Notes under the pieces: model-generated
The model's database searches: none
Told to the model about the DNA's origin: nothing
Seen by the model: the letters and a program-made list of their open reading frames with translations, nothing else
NCBI GenBank assembly: GCA_964649745.1
Contig: CAZYQI010000003.1
Span: 62,001 to 126,000 of the forward strand
DNA length: 64,000 nt
DNA from: CAZEHS01 sp964649745
GTDB taxonomy: Bacteria > Bacillota > Clostridia > Peptostreptococcales > Acidaminobacteraceae
Direction: 5' to 3'
Translations under genes and position numbers: made by a program
Part shown: positions 56,153-64,000 of the stretch, one piece after another
Position numbering within the stretch: position 1 is the stretch's first letter
Layout of the letters: every line of letters begins with the position of its first letter

Positions 56153-56489
56153 ATGTTCGATTGCAGCATCAAATATCATCAGGGACGGTTCTTTTTGATC
56201 TAATTTGCATGTTTTTTACCTGTATATCTTGCCTTCAAGAACCTTCTGACAAAGATAAACCCCGAAGCAAGACCGCCGTTAAATCAATCCGATAGCGAAC
56301 ATGTGCTTATCTCCGAGCGTCTGTCTGTCTCCGCAAGGGCGTTCTGCACTGCCGTGTGATGGGGTTTATGCCTTCTTTTGATGAAATCTCGTTTTGGCGA
56401 CACCGGGTCCGGAATGAAGGATGCGCATTTTAAATACCGTGTATCTCCTTACAATCTATGGTACTAAATTCCTTCAATTCTCCTTATTG

Positions 56490-56583
56490 TCACCCGACGG
56501 GTGATAGGCACTGGGGATGTGCCTATGTAAAATTAACCAAGGCATCTTTTTATTATCGGGGCTTTTATCTCGATAATCCTTGG
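56490..56583 (+). promoter_or_regulatory. Structured 5' leader of the SLH protein gene
   Basis: Three hairpins lie in a row: TCACCC/GGGTGA (56490-56504), TAGGCAC/GTGCCTA (56505-56525) and a two-tier one, CCAAGG with inner ATTATCG/CGATAAT and outer CCTTGG (56537-56583). A ribosome site AAGGAG and the start follow within 40 bases. This is not a riboswitch class I recognise; the leader may stabilise the mRNA or sense a condition. Confidence 0.45.
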
Positions 56584-56619
56584 GGTTGCTAAACTAATTT
56601 TTTAAGGAGAACACCAGGA

Positions 56620-59600
56620 ATGATGAGAAAACACAGTCGCATCCTATCTTTACTTCTTTGCAGCCTTTTGATTGTAACGTCATTAATGCCCGTTTTCGGA
56701 GAAAATGCCACACCAAACGACTATGGCAGCCACTGGGCCAAGGACACAATCTCCGCTGCCGTTGCATCCGGTCTAATGAAGGGCTATCCCGACGGCACCT
56801 TCAAGCCTGACAACCGTATCACACGGGCAGAGTTCTTTGCTCTGATCAATCAAGGGTTTAATCTGACCGCCGAAACAACCGCAGACTACAGCGATGTACC
56901 CAAGGATGCGTGGTATGCCCCTGTTATGGCTAAGGCGGCTTCTGCCGGGTATATTTCCGGCTATGAAGACGGCACTATCCGGCCGGAGGCCTCTATCAGT
57001 CGCCAAGAGGCAGCTGTCATCATCAGTCGCTTAAAAGCCTTCCCTGCTGGCGTTACCACTCCAGCCTTTACCGACACTGCTAAAATTGCTCCCTGGAGCA
57101 AAAATGCCATTTTCGCTGCGCTGGATGCTAAAATCATGACCGGTTATCCCGACGGAAGCTTTCGCCCGGAAGCCCCGATAAAACGGGCTGAAGCGTTGGT
57201 TGTTCTCAATAAAAGTGTCCCCCGCACAGCAGCTCCCGTTACTACCTACGATAAACCCGGTGTTTACGGACCCGCAACCGGATCGACGGTTATTGACGGA
57301 AACGTTGTCATCAGCGCACCCGGCATCACCCTCCAAAACACCTCCATTAAAGGAAATCTGACCATTGCAAAAACCGTTGGAACCGGCGACGCAACCCTTA
57401 AGAACGTTGTGATTTCCGGCAACACCTATGTGAACGGCGGCGGTGTCAACAGTATTTATTTTGTAGACGTTACCACTGGCAAGGTTTATGTTGTGAAAGA
57501 CGATGGTCCTGTCCGTATTGTTGTCTCCGGTGCCTCTGCCATTAAAGAGGTCGAGGCGGCTTCCGGAGTAAAGCTGGAAGAAGTAAGCCTGACCGGAGCA
57601 GGTCTTGAAGGAATATCCGTTTCTAAAAAAACGGAGGGAAACATTGAAATCACTCTAACAGGCGTTACCTGTAAAACTTTTGACATTAAGTCCGAAGGTG
57701 TTACCCTGATCTCCGATAAGGCCTCGTCCATTGAGACCCTTTCTGTTGATGCCAAGGGTGTTCAAGTGCGGGGAGCAGGCGCCGTCAAGCATGCGGTCAT
57801 CAACCACTCCGACGCCAGCTTTGAATCGGCTCCCAAATCCGTTTCCATAGCCCCAGGGGTTAAAGAGCCGCTTATTAAACCGGCCAAGCCCGCAGCCGGC
57901 GGTGGTGGCGGGAGTGGAAACAGCAACGGTGATCTGGCATATGCCGCTGCCCCTGCCAGTGTTACCCTCGAATTAGAAAACCCCTCCCTCCCGTTCATTG
58001 TTACCAATGTTGCCATTCCTGCTCCCGGAGGAACTGACCGAACAGGACTGATAGCATACGATTCTTCCGCTCCTTCAAAGCAATCCGAAAAAATGAGCGC
58101 CTTCAGCGAGGCCGCTGCTGACCCTGTGAGAGCAGATGGATCACCAACAAAAAAGGGGCTCTTCAACATTTTCTTCAAAGTTAAAGACTCCGGTACGGCA
58201 AAATCCAGCATTAAAATCAATGACGCGGCTTATACCAACGGCGACCCCTACTCCCTCATTAACGGTAAAGTTCTGCTTTCTGAGCTTCGCGTTGTTGTTA
58301 CCACTGAGGAATCCGGCAAAAAAACCGCGATCCGAACCTTTGTTGTCCCTATAGACGGCGGAGCCCTTCTTGATGAATCGGGCTTTATTGTAAGGACAAG
58401 CTTAGGTGGGGTGCCCGTGCCTATCAATCAGGAATTTAGTATTTTACTGTCCGCTGCCACAGATAAGGATGGCTTGGTTTTATCAGGAGACAAGAGGGTG
58501 AGAATCAGCGGTTTATCCGGTGATAACACCCCACTTGTGCTGTACGACAATACTGCAACCTTTATCAGCGGCGCCGCAACGCTTTCGCAGATGACCTTAG
58601 TCAGTGCCGAGAAATACAATTTGACTGTCACGGTGGAAGGCGTTACCCGTCCCGAAGAACTGACTCTGATTAGTTATACCCAGGAAGGGCCGTGGAAATA
58701 CACAGTGGCGGATAAGGGGGCTCAGATCATTGGGTACACGGATGCGGACACAAACCCCTCTCCGGTAATACCTGCTTCCTTAGGGGGGGGTACGGTAACC
58801 TCCATTGGAGATAGTGCATTTTATAGATCTAAAATTCAATCCGTCACAATCCCTTCATCCGTTACTGCCATAGGGTCGTTTGCCTTTTATGACTGCACGA
58901 AGCTGAGCAGTATCACAATTCCTGATGGCGTTACAACCATAAAAGATGGCACCTTTTCAGCGTGTTCAGGCCTGAAATTTGTAAACCTGGGCTCCGGAGT
59001 AACAGAAATCATGAATAGTGCCTTTTACGGCTGTTACAACCTTAAAAGCTTTACGTTTCCAGCCTCAGTGAAGAAAATTGCGGACTCGGCGTTTGAGTCG
59101 GCACATCTACTGGCTGCTTATTTCAAAGGCAATGCGCCTCAGCTTGGCCTTAAAAAGACTCCCTTTGGTACGATATCTTCCCCCGTGATCTATTACACCA
59201 GTGATGCAACCGGCTTCTCATCACCCCTTTGGGAGGATATCCCCTCCGAGGTTTTGCTGAATACGACGCCATCGGCCACCCTGAATATGGTTGGACGGAA
59301 GCCTGCGCTGGGAAATCTTGCGGATAACACGGACTATTCACTTGACGGAGGCATCACATGGACTACCGGTTCTGCCATAGATTCCAGTAGAATTCTTGAA
59401 ATCTCAGATACTTTCATCAATTCCGTCGACGATATCAAGGTTCGCGTTAATAACGATGAAACCAACATTCAGACCATTGATATTCTTCCCGGTCTGCAAA
59501 CCCCATCGTTTACGGTTGACCCTGTGAAGGATCTGATTCAAGGTCTTGAACCCTTGGCCTTTTACAAAGTTACAACACAGAATGCATCGGGCGCTCGCAG

Positions 59601-59976
59601 AGCTTCTAAAGAAGGAACCATTAATTTTACAATCGATGATTACGACCTAATCCAGCTGAGTCGGTTATCTCACCATAACCAGCCGGGGCCTATCAAATGC
59701 GTTAATTTAGACACTGCCACTCCCCAGACGACCTCAATCATGCTGATAATGAACTCATCTCCCACGGTTCGTACACCTTTTAGAGTTGAACCTGAAATTG
59801 CACCCAACACCGCAAGTAGAATTTTCAATTATTCAGTTGAAAACGGTACCGGTTCGGCGGTGGTAGCACAAACGGGCCAAATCATCCCTATTTATTCCGG
59901 AACCATTGTTGTAAAGGTGCACACAACAGATGGCAGCAACCTGACAGGTACGCTGGCATTAACCATTGTTGATTAA
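56620..59976 (+). CDS. SLH-anchored surface protein with BspA-like leucine-rich repeats
   Basis: This 1,118-residue secreted protein has a signal peptide (ILSLLLCSLLIVTSLMPVFG) and three SLH domains at about 30-195 (for example AKDTISAAVASGLMKGYPDGTF; SLH anchors proteins to the wall polymer). A long beta-rich region with Thr/Ser/Val repeats follows, then BspA-type leucine-rich repeats at about 700-850 (SVTIPSSVTAIGSFAFYDC and later units), and further beta domains. It is probably an S-layer-associated or adhesion protein. ATG 56620 and ATG 56623 are in tandem; AAGGAG lies 10-13 bases before. It converges with another SLH protein. Confidence 0.88.
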   Translation: MMRKHSRILSLLLCSLLIVTSLMPVFGENATPNDYGSHWAKDTISAAVASGLMKGYPDGTFKPDNRITRAEFFALINQGFNLTAETTADYSDVPKDAWYAPVMAKAASAGYISGYEDGTIRPEASISRQEAAVIISRLKAFPAGVTTPAFTDTAKIAPWSKNAIFAALDAKIMTGYPDGSFRPEAPIKRAEALVVLNKSVPRTAAPVTTYDKPGVYGPATGSTVIDGNVVISAPGITLQNTSIKGNLTIAKTVGTGDATLKNVVISGNTYVNGGGVNSIYFVDVTTGKVYVVKDDGPVRIVVSGASAIKEVEAASGVKLEEVSLTGAGLEGISVSKKTEGNIEITLTGVTCKTFDIKSEGVTLISDKASSIETLSVDAKGVQVRGAGAVKHAVINHSDASFESAPKSVSIAPGVKEPLIKPAKPAAGGGGGSGNSNGDLAYAAAPASVTLELENPSLPFIVTNVAIPAPGGTDRTGLIAYDSSAPSKQSEKMSAFSEAAADPVRADGSPTKKGLFNIFFKVKDSGTAKSSIKINDAAYTNGDPYSLINGKVLLSELRVVVTTEESGKKTAIRTFVVPIDGGALLDESGFIVRTSLGGVPVPINQEFSILLSAATDKDGLVLSGDKRVRISGLSGDNTPLVLYDNTATFISGAATLSQMTLVSAEKYNLTVTVEGVTRPEELTLISYTQEGPWKYTVADKGAQIIGYTDADTNPSPVIPASLGGGTVTSIGDSAFYRSKIQSVTIPSSVTAIGSFAFYDCTKLSSITIPDGVTTIKDGTFSACSGLKFVNLGSGVTEIMNSAFYGCYNLKSFTFPASVKKIADSAFESAHLLAAYFKGNAPQLGLKKTPFGTISSPVIYYTSDATGFSSPLWEDIPSEVLLNTTPSATLNMVGRKPALGNLADNTDYSLDGGITWTTGSAIDSSRILEISDTFINSVDDIKVRVNNDETNIQTIDILPGLQTPSFTVDPVKDLIQGLEPLAFYKVTTQNASGARRASKEGTINFTIDDYDLIQLSRLSHHNQPGPIKCVNLDTATPQTTSIMLIMNSSPTVRTPFRVEPEIAPNTASRIFNYSVENGTGSAVVAQTGQIIPIYSGTIVVKVHTTDGSNLTGTLALTIVD

Positions 59977-60074
59977 GCCGTCCATCAAGCGTCTTGGCTC
60001 TTAGCTCAGACGCATTGATTATCACGCCATTCTCATCCCTTGGCCGTTATGGCACTTCCATTAAGGATGCACAC

Positions 60075-60117
60075 AAGAGCCCGATCACCATGATTGAAAT
60101 AAGGTGATCGGGCTCTT
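60075..60117. terminator. Bidirectional terminator between two SLH protein genes
   Basis: AAGAGCCCGATCACC (60075-60089) pairs perfectly with GGTGATCGGGCTCTT (60103-60117), followed by a T-rich tract on the plus strand. Confidence 0.88.
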
Positions 60118-60161
60118 TCGTTTTGGATATGATGAGGTCAGGTACTCCCTGTCCGCTCGGT

Positions 60162-63100
60162 TCAGTTACGGTTCTCTTGAAACCCGCCGTTAAAGCGTTT
60201 AAGGATCGTCGCAACTTCGGCCCGGGTGGCACCGGCTTTGGGGTCCAGAATCCCACTGCCCTTGCCGCCGATGAAGCGGTTCACCACTGCCCATCCCATG
60301 GCTTTCACCGCATAGCTCGAAGTTTGGCTGCTGTCCGAGAAGCCATGGAGGGATTCATTTTTTGAAACATCATACCCCTTGTAGCCGGCGTAACGGTAGA
60401 GGATCGCCGCCATCTGCTCCCGGGTGATGGTGTCTTCGGGGCCGAACCGTCGGTTTCCGTAGCCCTCGACGATTTTCTTTTCCGCCGCCCATGCGATGGC
60501 CTGCTCATAATACGAAGCGGGGCTCACATCCTCAAAGGGGCAGCTGCCGGCTGCGGCAGGCTTTCGTTCCATACGCCACAGAAGCGTGGCGATCATGCCC
60601 CGGGTCGTCGACAGTCCGGGGCTGAAGGTTGTTCCGTCGCCGGTGCCGGTGATGATGCCGTTCTGGTAAGCCCACGCGATATCCCCATAGGCCCAGTGAC
60701 TGCCGGGAACATCCACAAAGGGGAAATCCGCTTTGGGAACCTCCGGGGATGGCTCTGACAGGAACACTGCCGAAACCGTCACCTTCCCAGCAGGCATTGC
60801 AAAGGCGTAGGTGCCGTTGCCCTTGTCCGTGTAGCGTATGGCTTTGCCCTCCGCATCGGTAATGGTGAGCCGTTGGAGCTGATACCCCTTGTCCGGTTGG
60901 ACGGTGATGGTGATTTCTGCACCCATGGGGGCGGAGGTTCGATCGGCGGTCACCGTGCCGTGCTTCATGCCGTTCCCATCAATGGTGACCGGATACCCGG
61001 AGCTTCCGCCACCCCCGCCGCCGGACCCGCTGCCGGATCCTCCGCTGGTTCCTCCTCCGGAGGTGGGAACGGAGTAACTGACCGCATAGGTGGAGAATTT
61101 AGAGGCGTAGACGAAAATCCGTCCTGCGGAGGCATCGCCGAACCAGGTTCCGTCCGTAAAGTCGGAAGCGGGACGGCTGTTCAGCTTTGTCAGGATATCA
61201 GCGGTCCCATCATGGTAGCGGAGCACCTTGATATCGGTTTTACTGCTGACATCGTAAGGAATCATGATTTCCAGCACCTTATTGTTGTTGGAGCCGATGC
61301 TGGCTCCATTGCTGGTCAGCTGAGCATCCAGATACATGCCCACAGTGTGCCCGTTGGTCAAGGCCCGGATGGCAACCTGCTCGGTGTTCTGATCATTCGG
61401 GGCCTTGGCGGTTACCGTCAACTTGACGGTGGTGATCTGACCGGGCTGTGCCTGTGCATCCGCCACGGCATGCAATCCGTCCACCACCAGGGCGGGAATG
61501 CTGAGGCTTCCCTCTTTTGCCAGTTCCAGCACACTGTTCTTGGCCGTGCCGCTGAGGATGAAGCTGACCGTGACAGGGCTGTCGACAACTGTCATCGCCT
61601 TGGTTACGGTTTTGCCGTCATCGGCACACACCACGTTGTAGATGCCGGGCAGCAGGTTGATGAAGCTGTAGCGTCCGTTGGCGTCGGTTTTGGTGATCCC
61701 CAGCACCGTGCTTCCCTGCCTCAGGGTCACGGCAGCATCCGGAATCGGGGCGGCTATGTCATTGGTCACAAGGCCGGAGAGCCCGTATCGGGACTGCTGC
61801 TGCCACTGCGCGTAGAGAGTCATTTTGCCGGTGACATCGGGGGTGGGATCGGTCACCCGTTGCCCATCGCTGTAGCTGACTCCCCTGCCGCTGCTTTGGG
61901 TATTCCACCCTGCAAAGGTGTGGCCCTCCCGCAGATAGCTGTTGGGGATGAGGGGCTGTTCGGTGTTGTACGCAAAGCTCTGATCTCCCATGGTGCCGCC
62001 AGTTGCCCCATTGCCGTCAAAGACCACGGGGACGCTGTTGGCCTTCCATATCGCAAACAAAGTCACCACGCCGTTTGGCATCGGGGTCAGGTTCCGCACG
62101 GGCTGCATGTCGGCATATTCGCCATAAGTAGCCGTCGGGCTTACCGCCCAGCCTATAAACGTATATCCGGTTCGGTCGAAGGCCTTTTGTGTCAGCGCTG
62201 CCGTGGATTGATCATATACGAAGTTCTGCTGTACCATGGGGCCTGTAGCCCCGTTGGCATCGAAATTCACCGTGTACGTATTGGAGGTCCACTGGGCATA
62301 TAGCGTGATGTTGTCCTGTCCGCCCAGATCCAGGGTGTTGACCGTACTGTGTGCAGTGTAGCCTTTACCCCCGCCGCCCGTCTCGGTATTCCAGCCGGTG
62401 AATGTGTATCCGCTGCGGGTAAAGGCGTTGGTTTTCAAAGCAGTGGTATCCCCTGTCTGGAAAGTCTGCGGGGACATATCTCCGATACCGCTGCCGGAAT
62501 TGAAGTTCACCGTAAAGCTGCCCGCTTTCCACTGGGCATACAGCTGAACAACGCCGTTGGCATCCGCTATGAGATTCCTCACCGGTTCTTTTTCTCCATA
62601 GGCGGTACCACTGCCATCCACAGCACTGTTCCACCCTGCAAAGACATAGCCGGACCGCAGGAACTGATTTCCGCTGAGGGCCGTATCGGCCGCATCATAG
62701 GTAAAGCTTTGCGGTGCCATAGTTCCTGAGTCACCGCCGTTGCGGTTGAACTGTACCGCATAGGTGTTGGCCGTCCACTGGGCGTACAGCTGTACGGTCC
62801 CGTTGTAGACCGTTGTCAGGCCATTGGCCTGGGCTTGATCGACATAGGGGGTGCCGGTTCCGTCGGCCGCGGTGTTCCATCCGGCAAAGGTATAGCCGGC
62901 GCGGCTGAACCCGTTGGGGGGCAGGTTCCCGGCGGTTCCGTACGCAAGGTCCGTGTCATGCATGGAGCCTGCGGTGGAACCATTGCCGTTGAAGGACACG
63001 GAATACGGGTTACCCGTCCACTGGGCTGTTAGGGTCACATTTCCGTTGGCAGCGATGCTGGCGCCGTTGGCATAAGGGGTTCCGTCCCCGGCCTTCCAGC

Positions 63101-64000
63101 CGGCAAAGGAATATCCCGTGCGGACAAATCCGTTGGCATTCAGCGGAGTGGGGGTGCTGTGGGCCACGGTCTGATTTTCCGTGGTGCCGGCGGTAGCACC
63201 ATTACCTGCAAAGGTCACGGTGTAGGTGTTGGCCTTCCACAGGGCGTAGAGGCTTACTGTGCCGTTTCCAGCGGCGGTCAGATTTCGCACGGCTTCTCCC
63301 TGGGTGTAGGCTTTCAGTCCGTTTGCGCTGGTGGCCCATCCCGCGAAGGTGTATCCCGTTCGGGTAAAGCTGTTGCTGCTCAGTGCCGCTGCATTGGCGT
63401 CATAGGTAAAGGACTGATTGGCCATGGCGCCGGAGGTGGAGCCGTTGCCGTTAAAGACCACCGAGTAGGTGTTGGGGCTCCACGTTGCCGTGTAGACTGC
63501 ATCGGAGGTTCCCATGGTCTGCGTGGAATTTGCCCCATGGGTGACCGACCCAAGCTTCCACCCGGCAAATGTATAGCCGGTGCGCAGCAGCGTTCCCGCT
63601 GCTGCTACCGTGTAGGTGTTTCCAGCATAATAGCTATTTGTATCAACAGGAACCACACCTGCCGTAGCATTGGATGCGGTGTAAGACACTGTATAAGCAG
63701 AGGTTTCCGTAAAGGTCATCGCCAATGCTAAATCGGTCACATCGTTAGGTGGTACAGGGAATACAAAGGTTTTTGTCACCCCTGAAACAACACCCGAATC
63801 AACGGTATGGGTTTGGGAAGCAACATTGCCTATGGATCCCAAAAGCCCAAGATTGATGACACCTGGTTTTGTTGCCGTGCCGGAAAGCGTCACTGTTACA
63901 GAATAGCCTGTACCTGTAAAAACCGGAGGTGTTGCTGTAGCCGTAACTCCGTTGACCGTTTTAGATGGAAGGACATTGAATTTATTAAGCGGTAGTAAGT
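60162..64000 (-). CDS. SLH surface protein with InlB-type B repeats, 5' end outside window (partial)
   Basis: The frame is open from its stop at 60162 to the window edge, so at least 1,279 residues are present and the N terminus is missing; the first Met inside is not a real start. About eight InlB/Listeria-Bacteroides B repeats fill the first half (each ends like RTGYTFAGWN). A carboxypeptidase-regulatory-like beta domain follows (SGLVTNDIAAPIPDAAVTL), then a Ser/Gly-rich linker (GGGTSGGSGSGSGGGGGGSS) and three C-terminal SLH domains, the last having TRAEVATILKRFN. It is likely a wall-bound adhesin or S-layer component. The B repeats are DNA repeats too and hard to assemble. Confidence 0.9.
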   Translation of the reverse strand, partial: LLPLNKFNVLPSKTVNGVTATATPPVFTGTGYSVTVTLSGTATKPGVINLGLLGSIGNVASQTHTVDSGVVSGVTKTFVFPVPPNDVTDLALAMTFTETSAYTVSYTASNATAGVVPVDTNSYYAGNTYTVAAAGTLLRTGYTFAGWKLGSVTHGANSTQTMGTSDAVYTATWSPNTYSVVFNGNGSTSGAMANQSFTYDANAAALSSNSFTRTGYTFAGWATSANGLKAYTQGEAVRNLTAAGNGTVSLYALWKANTYTVTFAGNGATAGTTENQTVAHSTPTPLNANGFVRTGYSFAGWKAGDGTPYANGASIAANGNVTLTAQWTGNPYSVSFNGNGSTAGSMHDTDLAYGTAGNLPPNGFSRAGYTFAGWNTAADGTGTPYVDQAQANGLTTVYNGTVQLYAQWTANTYAVQFNRNGGDSGTMAPQSFTYDAADTALSGNQFLRSGYVFAGWNSAVDGSGTAYGEKEPVRNLIADANGVVQLYAQWKAGSFTVNFNSGSGIGDMSPQTFQTGDTTALKTNAFTRSGYTFTGWNTETGGGGKGYTAHSTVNTLDLGGQDNITLYAQWTSNTYTVNFDANGATGPMVQQNFVYDQSTAALTQKAFDRTGYTFIGWAVSPTATYGEYADMQPVRNLTPMPNGVVTLFAIWKANSVPVVFDGNGATGGTMGDQSFAYNTEQPLIPNSYLREGHTFAGWNTQSSGRGVSYSDGQRVTDPTPDVTGKMTLYAQWQQQSRYGLSGLVTNDIAAPIPDAAVTLRQGSTVLGITKTDANGRYSFINLLPGIYNVVCADDGKTVTKAMTVVDSPVTVSFILSGTAKNSVLELAKEGSLSIPALVVDGLHAVADAQAQPGQITTVKLTVTAKAPNDQNTEQVAIRALTNGHTVGMYLDAQLTSNGASIGSNNNKVLEIMIPYDVSSKTDIKVLRYHDGTADILTKLNSRPASDFTDGTWFGDASAGRIFVYASKFSTYAVSYSVPTSGGGTSGGSGSGSGGGGGGSSGYPVTIDGNGMKHGTVTADRTSAPMGAEITITVQPDKGYQLQRLTITDAEGKAIRYTDKGNGTYAFAMPAGKVTVSAVFLSEPSPEVPKADFPFVDVPGSHWAYGDIAWAYQNGIITGTGDGTTFSPGLSTTRGMIATLLWRMERKPAAAGSCPFEDVSPASYYEQAIAWAAEKKIVEGYGNRRFGPEDTITREQMAAILYRYAGYKGYDVSKNESLHGFSDSSQTSSYAVKAMGWAVVNRFIGGKGSGILDPKAGATRAEVATILKRFNGGFQENRN

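Noticed and set aside
56100..56620. Possible c-di-GMP or cobalamin riboswitch upstream of the SLH gene
   Set aside because: The conserved bases of the classes I know (for example GGGACGCAAAGC-like core or the B12 box) are absent; only hairpins are seen.
60873..62303. Long open frame on the plus strand, 476 codons
   Set aside because: It is the antisense shadow of the repeat-rich surface protein. Its composition (Gly/His-rich) follows the repeats, and there is no ribosome site or homologue.

Overview
The window reads as chromosomal DNA of an anaerobic, endospore-clade-type Firmicute, most likely in the Clostridia. The support is strong AGGAGG-type ribosome binding sites at almost every start, SLH-domain surface proteins, PadR/MarR/HxlR/XRE regulators, several ferredoxins and flavodoxins, a corrinoid protein and a Ctc-type L25. 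There are no rRNA, tRNA, CRISPR, phage or transposase genes. The genus cannot be fixed from sequence alone. Composition is moderate in GC, with AT-richer patches near 51.8-52.4 kb and 55.1-56.1 kb.

Region 1 (0-5 kb): small redox and regulatory genes. The most striking is a Spx/ArsC-family thioredoxin-fold gene (1445-1804, minus) whose first active-site Cys codon is an in-frame TGA followed by a bacterial SECIS-like hairpin, so it is probably a selenoprotein. A PadR regulator with a 15-bp perfect palindromic operator, a formimidoylglutamase-like hydrolase and an Lgt-like membrane protein follow. Region 2 (5-11.3 kb): a large lipoprotein, an SGNH-hydrolase/MBOAT pair that probably O-acylates an extracellular polymer, a MITE-like element between those two genes, and a secreted subtilase. 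Region 3 (11.3-13.3 kb): hgcA-hgcB, the corrinoid protein and ferredoxin needed for mercury methylation, followed by a MarR regulator in the same operon. Region 4 (13.4-18 kb): L25, an FMN-binding/flavodoxin pair, a methyltransferase, a small ferredoxin behind a CsoR-like operator, an AI-2E-family exporter and a Tag DNA glycosylase.

Region 5 (18-30 kb): a secreted protein with exact 31-residue repeats, a REP-like palindrome, a two-component system with a lipoprotein, then a tightly overlapping three-gene operon for an exported polysaccharide (metallo-beta-lactamase/degenerate GGDEF/degenerate receiver protein, HEAT-GT2 synthase, glycosidase-like protein), and a nitroreductase. Region 6 (30.5-41 kb): a five-gene minus-strand operon headed by a 1,633-residue protein joining an HD hydrolase, HEAT-like helices, a NadD-type nucleotidyltransferase, a GNAT-like region and a phosphoribosyltransferase. 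It is followed by a Rossmann dehydrogenase-like protein, a flavodoxin-fold protein, an HD-GYP phosphodiesterase and a PAS4-GGDEF cyclase. This operon is the best candidate for an undescribed system.

Region 7 (41-56 kb): class I aldolase, an ABC/HlyD MacAB-like exporter, a yybP-ykoY manganese riboswitch driving a UPF0182 membrane protein, a DEAD-box helicase and a run of small conserved proteins. Region 8 (56-64 kb): two convergent SLH-anchored surface proteins. The second (InlB-type B repeats) runs off the right edge, so its N terminus is missing.
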